Source of the DNA: Fischerella muscicola SAG 1427-1 = PCC 73103
GTDB lineage: Bacteria > Cyanobacteriota > Cyanobacteriia > Cyanobacteriales > Nostocaceae
Length of the DNA stretch: 37,913 nt
NCBI RefSeq assembly: GCF_000317245.1
Contig: NZ_AJLJ01000173.1
Location: 1 to 37,913 of the forward strand
Direction: 5' to 3'
Shown: one piece after another, positions 15,746-23,960 of the stretch
How positions within the stretch are numbered: position 1 is the first letter of the stretch
Layout: each line of letters begins with the position of its first letter
Position numbers and translations under genes: made by a program
The notes under the pieces: model-generated
Told to the model about the DNA's origin: nothing
Seen by the model: the letters and a program-made list of their open reading frames with translations, nothing else
Database searches by the model: none

Positions 15746-17868
15746 TGAAATTTTGGTTTTCCTTTACCTGTAGTTAACGCATAGCTGATGGCTGATAGCT
15801 GTAACCACAATGCTGGAGAGCGATTTTCTAACCATTGACCATTGCGCTGTAGAAAAATTGGTAGCCATCCACTCAGTAAAGCACTGATGAGGCTATGACG
15901 AAGAAAGTCAAAATAGTTCCCTAACCAACGCCATAAATCTTTAGCACCAGCTAATTCCCAGATCCACAATAGCAATGCTGGGTTTTTCTTGGCTGCTTTT
16001 AGTGCTAACCGATTAAAAGTAAGCACATTGAATCTATCTTTGATAAAATCATCTGCTACTTCTAGGGGTTCATCTGCCAAAAGACCAAAGAAGTTATTCA
16101 GCATAGTGTTTATGCGCTCTGGTGGTAAAAATTTACCAGTAGGAACCATCATGCCTTTGGAAAACATCCAAGTCACAGCAATATTATTTTGGAAGGCACG
16201 AATTCGGTTCAAGTGTCGAGAAGAGAGTAAATCGTGTTTGAGGGCGATATCTAGAAGAGTGGTGAGGCGTTCTAAGTTCCGAACCAAGGAACCAAATCCT
16301 GTGAAAACTAGGGGTGACTGGAGAGATGCAGCATCACCAATAGCTATTAATCGATCAAATGCTATCGTGCGATCGCTACTCCCCACACTAAAATGCCCTG
16401 GTATATAACCAAAGGTCGCCTTTTTCCAGACTAGCTTGTCCATGTCGCAGCGCCGATACTCTGGCAAAATTGTGAAAAAGTCCTCATACATTTCCAATAA
16501 AGAACCGGGATTTTGGGCATTAACTTCGTGGTAATGAAATAAATAAAATGTTAGTTCTTCATTTGTACCGGGAAATAATTCCCAAATTAACTGTCTTCCC
16601 CGCGAAATATCGCCGTGACTATTAAGCACATCCCCATACTGAGAATCCCATACTCCTGGCTCAAATCCCCCCTCAATCACCGCCCCTACCGTCGGACAAA
16701 CACTGTCAAAAGCACGATTGCCATTTAACTGCCAAGCGATGGGTGATGCTGTTCCCATCGCATCTACAAGCACTCGTCCGCTTGCTTGCTTGTCTATTTG
16801 ATTATCTAAGTCTTTAACTGTAACAACAACTTCTAATGTATAAATATCGGCTTTGAGAAACTCTGTTGCATCCCAGATTTCACCACCAGCCGCTAGCAGC
16901 TTTTGTCCACATAGTTGGAGCAATTTCTCAGAATCTAAACCTAAATTTAGAACTGTGGGAGTATGCAAAATTGGTGCTTTCAATGCTTTGGGAACATAAG
17001 CATCAAAAAATTTATTAAATCCGTCTTGATACTCACGAGCAATAATAGATTCTACTTCGCCGGATGTCAGCAAACCTAAATTAATCAAGCTTTGAATTTC
17101 ATCACGAGAAATATTCCATTCCCGATTCATGCGCCCAAAACGTAACCGTTCGATCAAAAGCACTTTGTAGCCCAATTTTGCCATCACAGCCGCATGAATA
17201 ACGCCAAGCGCACCGCCAATGTAGATCAGGTCATATTGGGCATGGGGCATGGGGCATTGGGCATTGGGCATTGGGTATTTGTGTTTATTCTCCGCGTCCC
17301 CAACTCTCCCTGCTCCCTGCTCCCTGCTCCCTTGTCTCCCGTGTCCCCACTCCTTCTGATGAGCAAACAACACCTGACGCGGTTTCTGAGGATTGCGTAC
17401 GCCTTGACGCCAGCGTTGCTCCCACCAGTACACTCGTTTCAAGTCATATTCGCCATTAGGAATTTTTTGAAAATATTTGACGGTAAGGGGATAATGGGGG
17501 GCTAGGGCTTCAAAAATCGATTGCTGGGATAAATCTATTTTTGGTGGTTCTGGGTATTGATGGGGAAAGCGACTTCTAATCGCATTTGTCAGGGTTTTGA
17601 GAATTTGTTTTTCTTGAGGAAAGGCTTGATCTGACCACCGGAACACTTTCAGGTAAGTAGTCCGCTGTACTGACCAAACAAAAATGGAAAGTTCACTGAA
17701 GTTTTCCGGAATACTTCTGCTATCATCTGTATTTCCTATCATTCTCAGGCGCAAACCATCCGGTGTCCGTAGTTTTTCCCCAATTCCTGGTTCAAAGTCC
17801 GTTTGCAACCATTTGCATACTGCTGATGTGTTCGGTGTGGGTATTTCTATGTAAAGTATCTCTTTCAT
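15673..17868 (-). CDS. cruA: CruA-type lycopene cyclase / FAD-dependent oxidoreductase
   Basis: A flavoprotein-like protein of 731 residues. An N-terminal region of about 170 residues without a known motif precedes the dinucleotide-binding fold YDLIYIGGALGVIHAA (about 212-227). This is followed by ERLRFGRMNREWNISRDEIQ, a signature of the CruA/CruP lycopene cyclase group, and by the later FAD-contact block RLIAIGDAASLQSPLVFTGF. CruA makes beta- or gamma-carotene from lycopene in cyanobacteria that lack CrtL. The long N-terminus favours CruA over the shorter CruP. Two parts are odd: residues about 174-211 (17236-17349) and the last 25 residues are encoded by intergenic-type tandem repeats. It is convergent with the coiled-coil gene. 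The cyclase assignment is likely; the CruA/CruP distinction is less sure. Confidence 0.75.
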   Translation of the reverse strand: MKEILYIEIPTPNTSAVCKWLQTDFEPGIGEKLRTPDGLRLRMIGNTDDSRSIPENFSELSIFVWSVQRTTYLKVFRWSDQAFPQEKQILKTLTNAIRSRFPHQYPEPPKIDLSQQSIFEALAPHYPLTVKYFQKIPNGEYDLKRVYWWEQRWRQGVRNPQKPRQVLFAHQKEWGHGRQGSREQGAGRVGDAENKHKYPMPNAQCPMPHAQYDLIYIGGALGVIHAAVMAKLGYKVLLIERLRFGRMNREWNISRDEIQSLINLGLLTSGEVESIIAREYQDGFNKFFDAYVPKALKAPILHTPTVLNLGLDSEKLLQLCGQKLLAAGGEIWDATEFLKADIYTLEVVVTVKDLDNQIDKQASGRVLVDAMGTASPIAWQLNGNRAFDSVCPTVGAVIEGGFEPGVWDSQYGDVLNSHGDISRGRQLIWELFPGTNEELTFYLFHYHEVNAQNPGSLLEMYEDFFTILPEYRRCDMDKLVWKKATFGYIPGHFSVGSSDRTIAFDRLIAIGDAASLQSPLVFTGFGSLVRNLERLTTLLDIALKHDLLSSRHLNRIRAFQNNIAVTWMFSKGMMVPTGKFLPPERINTMLNNFFGLLADEPLEVADDFIKDRFNVLTFNRLALKAAKKNPALLLWIWELAGAKDLWRWLGNYFDFLRHSLISALLSGWLPIFLQRNGQWLENRSPALWLQLSAISYALTTGKGKPKFQTQESRVHNPKSIAHSQESIVKSP
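17236..17349. repeat. intergenic-type tandem repeats inside the cruA coding sequence
   Basis: Heptamer units GCATTGG/GCATGGG (17238-17278) and TGCTCCC repeats (near 17310-17332), of the kind normally found between genes, lie in frame within the gene. They are translated as a low-complexity stretch including PMPNAQCPMPHAQ. Confidence 0.8.
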
Positions 17869-18029
17869 TCTTTTTCAAATCTCCAGCTAATAATATGTAC
17901 TAAGACAGTTTCCAAACAAGGGTGATTTACGGTATGATCCGCCCTATCTTGTTGAATAAAAATTCAATAAAGAAATTTTAAAAGTTTGTCAAAGTTTTTG
18001 TTCATTCTCTGTTTCATTAAACTCACGCC

Positions 18030-18263
18030 ATGAATTATCCCATTCCAGACAACCCTCAAGAAATTATTGCCTTAAGGCAAAAACCAGTTGATGAAGCCCT
18101 AGTTGCTGCTGCGATCGCAGGTGTAATAAAAATTGTGCGCGATCAAGGCCAATCGCTGGAGGAACTAACAGCGCAATTGCTAGCTGAAGATACTCTACTA
18201 GATAAACAGCAGCGACAGTGGCTTAGTCAAGTAGTTACCCAAGCCTGGGAAAGTTTTTCTTAG
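18030..18263 (+). CDS. small hypothetical protein, 77 residues
   Basis: An uncharged-to-acidic helical protein that starts MNYPIPDNPQEIIALRQKPV and continues DEALVAAAIAGVIKIVRDQG. It contains no Cys, no membrane segment and no catalytic motif; three amphipathic helices are suggested. It has good cyanobacterial codon use and a HIP1 site inside the gene, and I judge it a real gene, probably one conserved among cyanobacteria. I do not know its function. It is divergent from cruA, with 161 bases between the starts, and convergent with cimA. Confidence 0.65.
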   Translation: MNYPIPDNPQEIIALRQKPVDEALVAAAIAGVIKIVRDQGQSLEELTAQLLAEDTLLDKQQRQWLSQVVTQAWESFS

Positions 18264-18573
18264 ATTTATTAGTGGTTAATAGTTAGTAGTTAGTGGTCTA
18301 CTAACAAACAAAAAATTCATTGCCAATTATTTTGTGTGGTGTGTGAGTGTACTATGTGTGATCTGAGATTGGCAATTTGTGGGTGAAAAACAATGACCAC
18401 TTCTACAGCAATAGACTTGTGACAAACAAGTCAGCTATTCTCAAGGTGATATCTTGATTTGAGTCTTGGTGCGGATAAATTTAGGATTACGCTTCAAATT
18501 CCTCAGAAGTTCAATTATCCGCGATGACAATCAAATAAGTAGTAGAGTTAATCCAAAATCCAAAATCCAAAAT
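18264..18573. other. spacer between two convergent genes, with nested inverted repeats
   Basis: A 310-base stretch without a gene. It contains an inverted repeat ATTGCCAA (near 18320) / TTGGCAAT (near 18369), and a second one, GCGGATAA (18471-18478) / TTATCCGC (18515-18522). These could end transcripts from either side. The right end is a tandem AATCCAA repeat. Confidence 0.45.
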
Positions 18574-18577
18574 CTAA
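18550..18577. repeat. AATCCAA heptamer tandem repeat at the cimA stop codon
   Basis: Three perfect AATCCAA units (18550-18570) and one variant, AATCTAA, which overlaps the cimA stop codon on the opposite strand. Confidence 0.8.
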
Positions 18578-20187
18578 AATTGAATGACTGCTGCTTCTAC
18601 TTGTGAATGTAGCAACAAGCCATATTCTAATCCTTCTACCACTGCTTGATAGGAAGCCTCCAAAATATTTGTGGACACTCCTACTGTTGTCCAGCGTTGA
18701 TGACCACTCCCCGACTCTACCATGACACGGGTTTTAGCTGCTGTACCTGTATGTCCATTAAGAATCCGCACTTTGTAGTCTGTCAACTCAAAAGCTGCAA
18801 TGTGGGGATAAAAATTCACTAAAGCCTTGCGTAAGGCTGCATCCAAAGCTGCGACAGGGCCATTTCCTTCTGCTGCTTCTAAAATATTTTTACCATTTAC
18901 AGCAACTTTAACTGTAGCTAAGGCGCTAGTGTTTTCTTCTCCCTGTCCTAACTCACAATGAACTTGAAAACCCCTAATTTCAAAAAATAGTCGCCGACTT
19001 CCTAAAGCTTGGCGCATCAATAATTCAAAACTTGCCTCTGCTGCTTCAAATTGGTATCCTTCACTCTCCAAAGCTTTCAGGCGTTCGAGAATTTTTCGGG
19101 TTGTAGGGTCATTTTTATCTAATTCAATCCCAAATGAGCGGGCTTTTGATAAAACATTACTAATTCCTGATTGTTCGGAAATGACGATTCGGCGACAATT
19201 ACCAATCTGTTGTGGTTGAATATGTTCGTAAGTGAGGGGATTACGTTCTACTGCTGATACATGGATACCACCTTTGTGAGCAAATGCTGACCTACCAACA
19301 AATGGTGCATGTTCATCTGGAGCAAGATTAACTACTTCACTAACAAAACGACTAGTTTCTGTCAATTGTGAGATTTTGTTCTCTTCTATACATTGAAACC
19401 CTAGCTTGAGTTGTAAATTAGGAATTAGCGAGCAGAGATTGGCATTACCACAACGTTCGCCATAACCATTTATTGTTCCCTGTACCATCCTGACGCCTGT
19501 CATGACTGCGGCTAGGGCGTTGGCGACTGCTGTATCTGAATCATTATGAGTATGGATACCTAATTTCGTGCCGCTAGGAATTACTTTAGCTATATCAGTA
19601 ATAATTTGCGTAATTTCATGTGGTAAAGTCCCACCATTAGTGTCACAAAACACTAACCATTCAGCACCAGATGCGATCGCAGTCTCTAATGTTTGTAAAG
19701 CATAATCCCGATTATGCTTATAGCCATCAAACCAGTGTTCAGCATCGTAGATCACACGACGCCCTTGAGCGCGTAAGTACTCAATCGTATCGCGAATCAT
19801 CGCCAAATTTTCAGCCAAAGTAGTCTTGAGTCCTTCAGTAACATGTAAATCCCAAGACTTACCAAAAATTGTCACCCAACGAGTGCCAGCAGCGAGAATA
19901 GCTTGTAGTATTGGCTCAGAAGCAACTGTTGTGTTTGGGCGTCGAGTTGAACAAAAAGGCACAATTTCAGCTTGTTTGAGCGGTTCTTCCTGCAATTGCC
20001 AGAAAAACTGCACATCTTTAGGATTGGCACCAGGCCATCCACCTTCTATGAAGGGAATACCCAGTTGATCAAGTCTTCTGGCAATGCGTAACTTATCTTC
20101 TATAGATACAGATAGCCCTTCGCGTTGAGTACCATCTCGAAGTGTAGTGTCATAAATCCAAAGTTGAGGTAAAGAGTTAGCGCTCAT
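18574..20187 (-). CDS. cimA: citramalate synthase (LeuA-like)
   Basis: An enzyme of 537 residues that condenses pyruvate with acetyl-CoA to (R)-citramalate, the first step of the threonine-independent route to 2-oxobutanoate and isoleucine. The N-terminal HMGL-type TIM barrel (about 8-280) has WIYDTTLRDGTQREGLSVS, with the metal-binding Asp, and KLGIHTHNDSDTAVANAL, with the metal-binding HxH. The segment GTINGYGERCGNANLCS follows. The C-terminal domain (about 390-530) is the LeuA-type dimer regulatory domain, where isoleucine feedback would act. The sequence pattern, including FIEGGWPGANPKD, is that of the CimA branch rather than isopropylmalate synthase. The ATG is followed by an ordinary family N-terminus. 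It is transcribed away from the ferredoxin remnant; no operon partner is seen. Confidence 0.92.
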   Translation of the reverse strand: MSANSLPQLWIYDTTLRDGTQREGLSVSIEDKLRIARRLDQLGIPFIEGGWPGANPKDVQFFWQLQEEPLKQAEIVPFCSTRRPNTTVASEPILQAILAAGTRWVTIFGKSWDLHVTEGLKTTLAENLAMIRDTIEYLRAQGRRVIYDAEHWFDGYKHNRDYALQTLETAIASGAEWLVFCDTNGGTLPHEITQIITDIAKVIPSGTKLGIHTHNDSDTAVANALAAVMTGVRMVQGTINGYGERCGNANLCSLIPNLQLKLGFQCIEENKISQLTETSRFVSEVVNLAPDEHAPFVGRSAFAHKGGIHVSAVERNPLTYEHIQPQQIGNCRRIVISEQSGISNVLSKARSFGIELDKNDPTTRKILERLKALESEGYQFEAAEASFELLMRQALGSRRLFFEIRGFQVHCELGQGEENTSALATVKVAVNGKNILEAAEGNGPVAALDAALRKALVNFYPHIAAFELTDYKVRILNGHTGTAAKTRVMVESGSGHQRWTTVGVSTNILEASYQAVVEGLEYGLLLHSQVEAAVIQF

Positions 20188-20678
20188 AAGATGAGGAGTT
20201 GTTCAGACTATAGAATAGAAAAATATCTTTCAAGATTATTGAATTGTCAGGCAAGTCAGTCGATTGTGGATTTTAGATTTTGGATTGGCTCCACAGATAA
20301 ATCCAGGGGCTTGTACCATCAAAGAAGTATCCGATCAGGAGTTTATGGACTTACTGCTCCTTGCAGTTCATAGCAGCCATATTTCAAGGTAATTTATGAC
20401 AACCCTACATTGATGAAAATCTGATTACAGATGATGACGTTAATACCATCATTCAAGTCTAGAAAATATCGACATCAAAAAGTCTGTATTTCCAACAGCA
20501 CAACCACTTCAGTGTTTTTCAAGATCATAATAATATGACAATATCAAATGATTTCTAAACTTATCCTTAAGGATATGATTGTGATTGTTTCATAACTAAA
20601 ATAAGATTGGGAAATAGTTTTTTCTGTATCAGAAATAAATTGTTACAATACAACCTAAAACTTGTGTAGTGATCTGCA
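20188..20678. other. divergent spacer between cimA and the ferredoxin remnant
   Basis: A 491-base stretch with no credible intact gene. It contains a perfect 14-bp palindrome, TATCCTTAAGGATA (20562-20575), and a possible -10 element, TACAAT (20644-20649), before the ferredoxin remnant. A short protein-like reading frame around 20288-20402 (AGACTIKEVSDQ-like residues after a heptamer-type GATTTTG run) may be a relic, but I cannot name it. Confidence 0.4.
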
Positions 20679-21015
20679 ATGCCCAGGGTGCTAGCTCAAG
20701 GTAAAACGAGTGAGTGTATGCGCGGAACAAATCTGCGGAAAATTTTGCTGCAAAATGGTATTGACCTCTACAATAGCGATGCTAAGGTTATTAACTGTCG
20801 GTTAATCGATAGTTGTTCTTTGCAAATGCAAGTAGAAGGTAAATTTGCACCAAGCTTATTGGCGTCAAGAAGGGCGGTACTTATTACCTCCTCATTCTCC
20901 GCCAATCAATCTGGGTTTAACTTGTCAAACTCAGCTTTTAGGAGATGTCAAAGTTACTAAAATTGATGGATTCTGGGGAGAAGCTTCTCAAGTAGTCTGG
21001 ACACCAAAAAGTTAA
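20679..21015 (+). pseudogene. decayed 2Fe-2S ferredoxin-type gene (frameshift and lost cysteine)
   Basis: The first frame reads MPRVLAQGKTSECMRGTNLR then KILLQNGIDLYN, the usual beginning of a small plant-type-like 2Fe-2S protein of cyanobacteria. The cluster loop is damaged: instead of a CxxxxxCxxC-type arrangement it reads NCRLIDSCSLQMQVEG, lacking the third Cys. Around 20848-20862 the reading frame has to shift by one base. In the second frame the sequence continues RYLLPPHSP, then TCQTQLLGDVKVTKIDGFWG and VVWTPKS, stopping at 21013-21015. This is the normal C-terminal half, including the last cluster Cys. So one formerly continuous gene of about 112 codons is split. Expression as an iron-sulfur protein is unlikely. 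The family assignment rests on remembered homologs. Confidence 0.7.
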
Positions 21016-21029
21016 AAAGGAGAAAAAAT

Positions 21030-21380
21030 ATGGGTAGATGGACACCACTCATTTTGATGGCTGGAGGTTTGGCAATTTTACTAGGTACGTTGCTGGGGAT
21101 TAGCTTTCCAATGGGCGGACAAAATACTGCTCAAGCCCCAGGAGGCAAAACATCAAAAGTTCTCCCCGCCAACATCAATGTCAACAGCACTGCTACTGGT
21201 AGAACTTCCACCAGAACCAACAAAACTAATGTTGCTCAGAACAATGCTGCTGATGACACATTGACCGATACCATGACTGATACAACAACAACTGCTCAAG
21301 ATAATTCAAATACAACCACCACAGACGATACTCAATCTAATGATACTAACAATAACGAACCAATTCGTGCTTTGTGGTAG
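21030..21380 (+). CDS. small anchored protein with Thr/Asn/Asp-rich tail
   Basis: A protein of 116 residues preceded by a strong ribosome site (AAAAAGGAG, seven bases before the ATG). The N-terminus is one hydrophobic helix (about 5-28, LILMAGGLAILLGTLLGIS). The rest is a low-complexity tail very rich in Thr, Asn, Asp and Ser, with repeated TDT/TTT/DDT patterns, ending in PIRALW. It is likely tethered to the cytoplasmic or thylakoid membrane with a disordered tail. It sits 15 bases after the decayed ferredoxin gene, so the two were probably one transcript. No function can be assigned. Confidence 0.7.
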   Translation: MGRWTPLILMAGGLAILLGTLLGISFPMGGQNTAQAPGGKTSKVLPANINVNSTATGRTSTRTNKTNVAQNNAADDTLTDTMTDTTTTAQDNSNTTTTDDTQSNDTNNNEPIRALW

Positions 21381-21394
21381 TGGTTGCTGATCAT

Positions 21395-21550
21395 CAATTA
21401 ACAGTTATGAGTTACTAGTTATGAGTTACCAATTATGAGTTAGGAGTTATATAGTCAATAGTCAATTGTTGATAGCCATTACTCTTGACTATGGACTCTT
21501 GACTATGGACTCTTGACTATGGACTCTTGACTACGGACTCTTGACTAATG
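21395..21550. repeat. tandem repeats upstream of thiO-thiG, including five 14-mers
   Basis: ACTCTTGACTATGG repeats exactly at 21481-21494, 21495-21508 and 21509-21522. It recurs with one change at 21523-21536, and partially at 21537-21550. A GTTATGAGTTA-type array lies at 21401-21450. The last unit contains the thiO-thiG start codon. Confidence 0.9.
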
Positions 21551-23548
21551 ACTAACGATGTTTTGATTATTGGTGGCGGTGTCATCGGTTTAGCGATCGC
21601 CGTTGAGTTGAAACTGCGTGGCGCGAAAGTCATCATGACTAGTCGTGACTTCCACGCAGCCGCTACACATGCAGCTGCTGGGATGTTAGCACCGGATGCC
21701 GAAAACATCTCCAATCAAGCAATGCAAGAATTATGTTGGCGATCGCGTTCTATTTATCCTGAGTGGGCGTACAAATTAGAACAACTGACTGGTGTAAACA
21801 CTGGTTACTGGCCCTGTGGTATTTTAGCGCCAGTCTATGAAGAGGACGGGGGACAGGGAGGACAGGGAGGACAGGGAAGCAGTGAGTTATCGTCATCTTT
21901 TTCACTCTCCACATCTTCTCAAACAGCTTATTGGTTAGACAAAGAAACTATTCACCAATATCAGCCAGGTTTAGGAGAAGAAATTACTGGTGGTTGGTGG
22001 TATCCTGAAGATGCCCAAGTAGACAATCGAGCCTTAGCAAAAGCACTGCTTGGTGCAGCGCAATATTTGGGTGTGGAACTGAAAGAAGGAACAGCAGTAG
22101 AAGGCATTTTGCAGCAGCAAGGGCAAGTTGCAGGAGTCCAAACAAATACTGGAATTTTGCGTGCCGAACACTATGTTTTGGCTACAGGTGCTTGGACTAA
22201 TCAATTGTTTCCCTTACCCGTACGTCCAACCAAAGGACAAATGTTGAGTGTGCGTGTACCAGAAGCGATCGCAGAATTACCTCTAACACGGGTTTTATTT
22301 GGTCATGATATTTACATAGTGCCAAGGCGCGATCGGCGAATTATTATTGGTGCTAGCGTCGAGGATGTTGGCTTTACTCCCCAAAACACACCAGCAGGCA
22401 TTCAAACTTTACTACAACAAGCCATCCGTTTATATCCTCAAATCCAGAATTATCCTATAGAAGAATTATGGTGGGGATTCCGTCCTGCTACCCCCGATGA
22501 GTTACCAATCCTGGGAAATAGTCCCTGTCAAAACCTCACCTTTGCTACGGGACACTATCGTAATGGGATTCTGCTTGCACCCATAACAGCAGCATTAATT
22601 GCTGATTTAATTTGGGAACAAAAATCTGACCCCCTCCTGTCGCATTTTCATTACTCGCGCTTCCAGAACCAATCATCTACCTCTTCTGTTATGCTTACCC
22701 ATTCGCCTTCACCACTATCCTACGGGCAGATTTCCCAATCCACTCCTACCATTGCTGACACACCACTCGTCATCGCTGGCAAAACTTTCACCTCTCGGTT
22801 GATGACAGGAACTGGTAAATATCGCAGCATCGAAGAAATGCAGCAAAGTGTAGTAGAAAGTGGTTGTCAAATTGTGACTGTCGCAGTCAGACGAGTACAA
22901 ACCCATGCGCCTGGACATGAAGGTTTAGCTGAAGCGCTAGACTGGACAAAAATTTGGATGCTACCAAATACTGCTGGCTGCAAAACCGCCGAAGAAGCTA
23001 TTCGCGTTGCCCGTTTGGGGCGAGAAATGGCAAAACTTTTGGGACAGGAAGATAATAATTTTGTCAAGTTAGAAGTAATTCCCGACTCTAAATATTTATT
23101 ACCAGACCCAATTGGCACCTTACAAGCGGCGGAACAATTAGTAAAAGAAGGCTTTGCAGTTTTACCTTATATTAATGCTGACCCCATGCTAGCCAAGCGT
23201 TTGGAAGAAGTTGGCTGTGCAACAGTAATGCCTCTCGCCTCACCGATTGGTTCCGGTCAGGGATTAAAAACAACTGCTAACATTCAAATTATTATCGAAA
23301 ATGCCAATGTCCCTGTAGTGGTGGATGCAGGTATTGGTGCGCCATCCCAAGCAGCCCAAGCAATGGAAATGGGTGCGGATGCTTTGTTGATTAACAGTGC
23401 GATCGCATTGGCAAAAAACCCACCTCTGATGGCACGTGCCATGAATCTGGCAACCACTGCTGGTCGCATAGCCTATCTAGCTGGCAGGATGCCCATAAAA
23501 GACTACGCCAGCCCCTCTTCACCAATAACTGGAACAATTACAAATTAG
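21548..23548 (+). CDS. thiO/thiG: bifunctional glycine oxidase ThiO / thiazole synthase ThiG
   Basis: A 666-residue fusion for thiamine biosynthesis. The ThiO part (about 1-370) is a D-amino-acid-oxidase-like FAD protein, with [20 protein letters not shown] at the N-terminus and [16 protein letters not shown] near 333-348. It oxidises glycine to the imine. A Ser/Thr/Pro-rich linker (about 372-402) leads to ThiG (about 404-655), which builds the thiazole ring from that imine, deoxyxylulose phosphate and ThiS thiocarboxylate. The Schiff-base Lys is in [10 protein letters not shown] (about 507), and PIGSGQGL and [20 protein letters not shown] are also present. Fusion of the two enzymes is normal in cyanobacteria. 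The ATG lies inside the tandem repeat block and no Shine-Dalgarno site is visible. A Gly/Gln repeat insertion occupies about residues 99-126. Confidence 0.93.
   Translation: MTNDVLIIGGGVIGLAIAVELKLRGAKVIMTSRDFHAAATHAAAGMLAPDAENISNQAMQELCWRSRSIYPEWAYKLEQLTGVNTGYWPCGILAPVYEEDGGQGGQGGQGSSELSSSFSLSTSSQTAYWLDKETIHQYQPGLGEEITGGWWYPEDAQVDNRALAKALLGAAQYLGVELKEGTAVEGILQQQGQVAGVQTNTGILRAEHYVLATGAWTNQLFPLPVRPTKGQMLSVRVPEAIAELPLTRVLFGHDIYIVPRRDRRIIIGASVEDVGFTPQNTPAGIQTLLQQAIRLYPQIQNYPIEELWWGFRPATPDELPILGNSPCQNLTFATGHYRNGILLAPITAALIADLIWEQKSDPLLSHFHYSRFQNQSSTSSVMLTHSPSPLSYGQISQSTPTIADTPLVIAGKTFTSRLMTGTGKYRSIEEMQQSVVESGCQIVTVAVRRVQTHAPGHEGLAEALDWTKIWMLPNTAGCKTAEEAIRVARLGREMAKLLGQEDNNFVKLEVIPDSKYLLPDPIGTLQAAEQLVKEGFAVLPYINADPMLAKRLEEVGCATVMPLASPIGSGQGLKTTANIQIIIENANVPVVVDAGIGAPSQAAQAMEMGADALLINSAIALAKNPPLMARAMNLATTAGRIAYLAGRMPIKDYASPSSPITGTITN
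21842..21925. repeat. in-frame tandem repeat insertion in the ThiO domain
   Basis: Three perfect GGACAGGGA units (21851-21877) followed by Ser-rich low-complexity coding sequence. They are translated as [10 protein letters not shown] plus a Ser-rich stretch, between conserved parts of the oxidase. Confidence 0.8.
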
Positions 23549-23615
23549 TGAATTGTCAATGGTCAGTGGTCAATTGTAAAACTATTTTGACTATGGACTA
23601 TTGACAATTCACTAT
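23549..23615. repeat. heptamer-type repeats after thiO-thiG
   Basis: Degenerate GTCAATG/GTCAGTG units and ACTATGG/ACTATTG units directly after the thiO-thiG stop codon, of the same family as the other STRR blocks. Confidence 0.65.
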
Positions 23616-23657
23616 GTAATTTTGTAACGAATTATTTCTAATAGCAAGAGCAGTCTA

Positions 23658-23671
23658 TTACATTTATGTAA
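23658..23671 (+). promoter_or_regulatory. TTACAT-TT-ATGTAA inverted repeat upstream of psb34
   Basis: A symmetric site 35-48 bases before the psb34 ATG. The half site ATTACATT resembles one arm of the HLR1 element bound by RpaB (consensus arms of the type TTACAWW as direct repeats), but here the arms are inverted, so assignment to RpaB is uncertain. Confidence 0.35.
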
Positions 23672-23705
23672 CATAAGATGAATAAGCAGCGTAAGGAATT
23701 TATTC

Positions 23706-23885
23706 ATGCCCTACACGACTGAAGAAGGCGGTCGCCTCAACAATTTTGCCCGTGAACCTAAAGTTTACCAAGCAGAGCCTCCTACAGCCCAGCAAAAGCG
23801 CAATTATCTAATTATGGGAGTTGTGGGAATACTCCTGGTAAGTGGTTTGATTTTTGTTGCCTTCTCTGTTTCTAATCTTAGTTGA
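23706..23885 (+). CDS. psb34: photosystem II assembly protein Psb34-like
   Basis: A small protein of 59 residues. It begins MPYTTEEGGRLNNFAREPKV, the highly conserved N-terminus of the cyanobacterial Ssl1498/Psb34 family. One membrane helix follows (about 38-57, NYLIMGVVGILLVSGLIFVA). Psb34 binds photosystem II assembly intermediates, near CP47, and is related in its N-terminus to high-light-inducible proteins. A good ribosome site, AAGGA, lies eight bases upstream of the ATG, and a strong terminator follows the stop codon, so it is probably transcribed alone. The identification is from the remembered family sequence. Confidence 0.85.
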   Translation: MPYTTEEGGRLNNFAREPKVYQAEPPTAQQKRNYLIMGVVGILLVSGLIFVAFSVSNLS

Positions 23886-23926
23886 TCAAAATTGTTTTCA
23901 CAAATCAATTTTATTTTACAATTATT

Positions 23927-23960
23927 CAGGTTTCTAAATTTCTGGAAACCTGGTTTTTTT
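23927..23960 (+). terminator. Rho-independent terminator after psb34
   Basis: CAGGTTTC (23927-23934) pairs with GAAACCTG (23945-23952) around a 10-base loop, followed by seven T residues (23954-23960). Confidence 0.9.

Noticed and set aside
17194..17505. 103-codon plus-strand frame over the cruA repeat insertion
   Set aside because: It is the antisense reading of cruA and of its low-complexity insertion.
20191..20373. 60-codon frame next to the cimA start
   Set aside because: Crosses heptamer-type repeat sequence and has no motif; treated as spacer.
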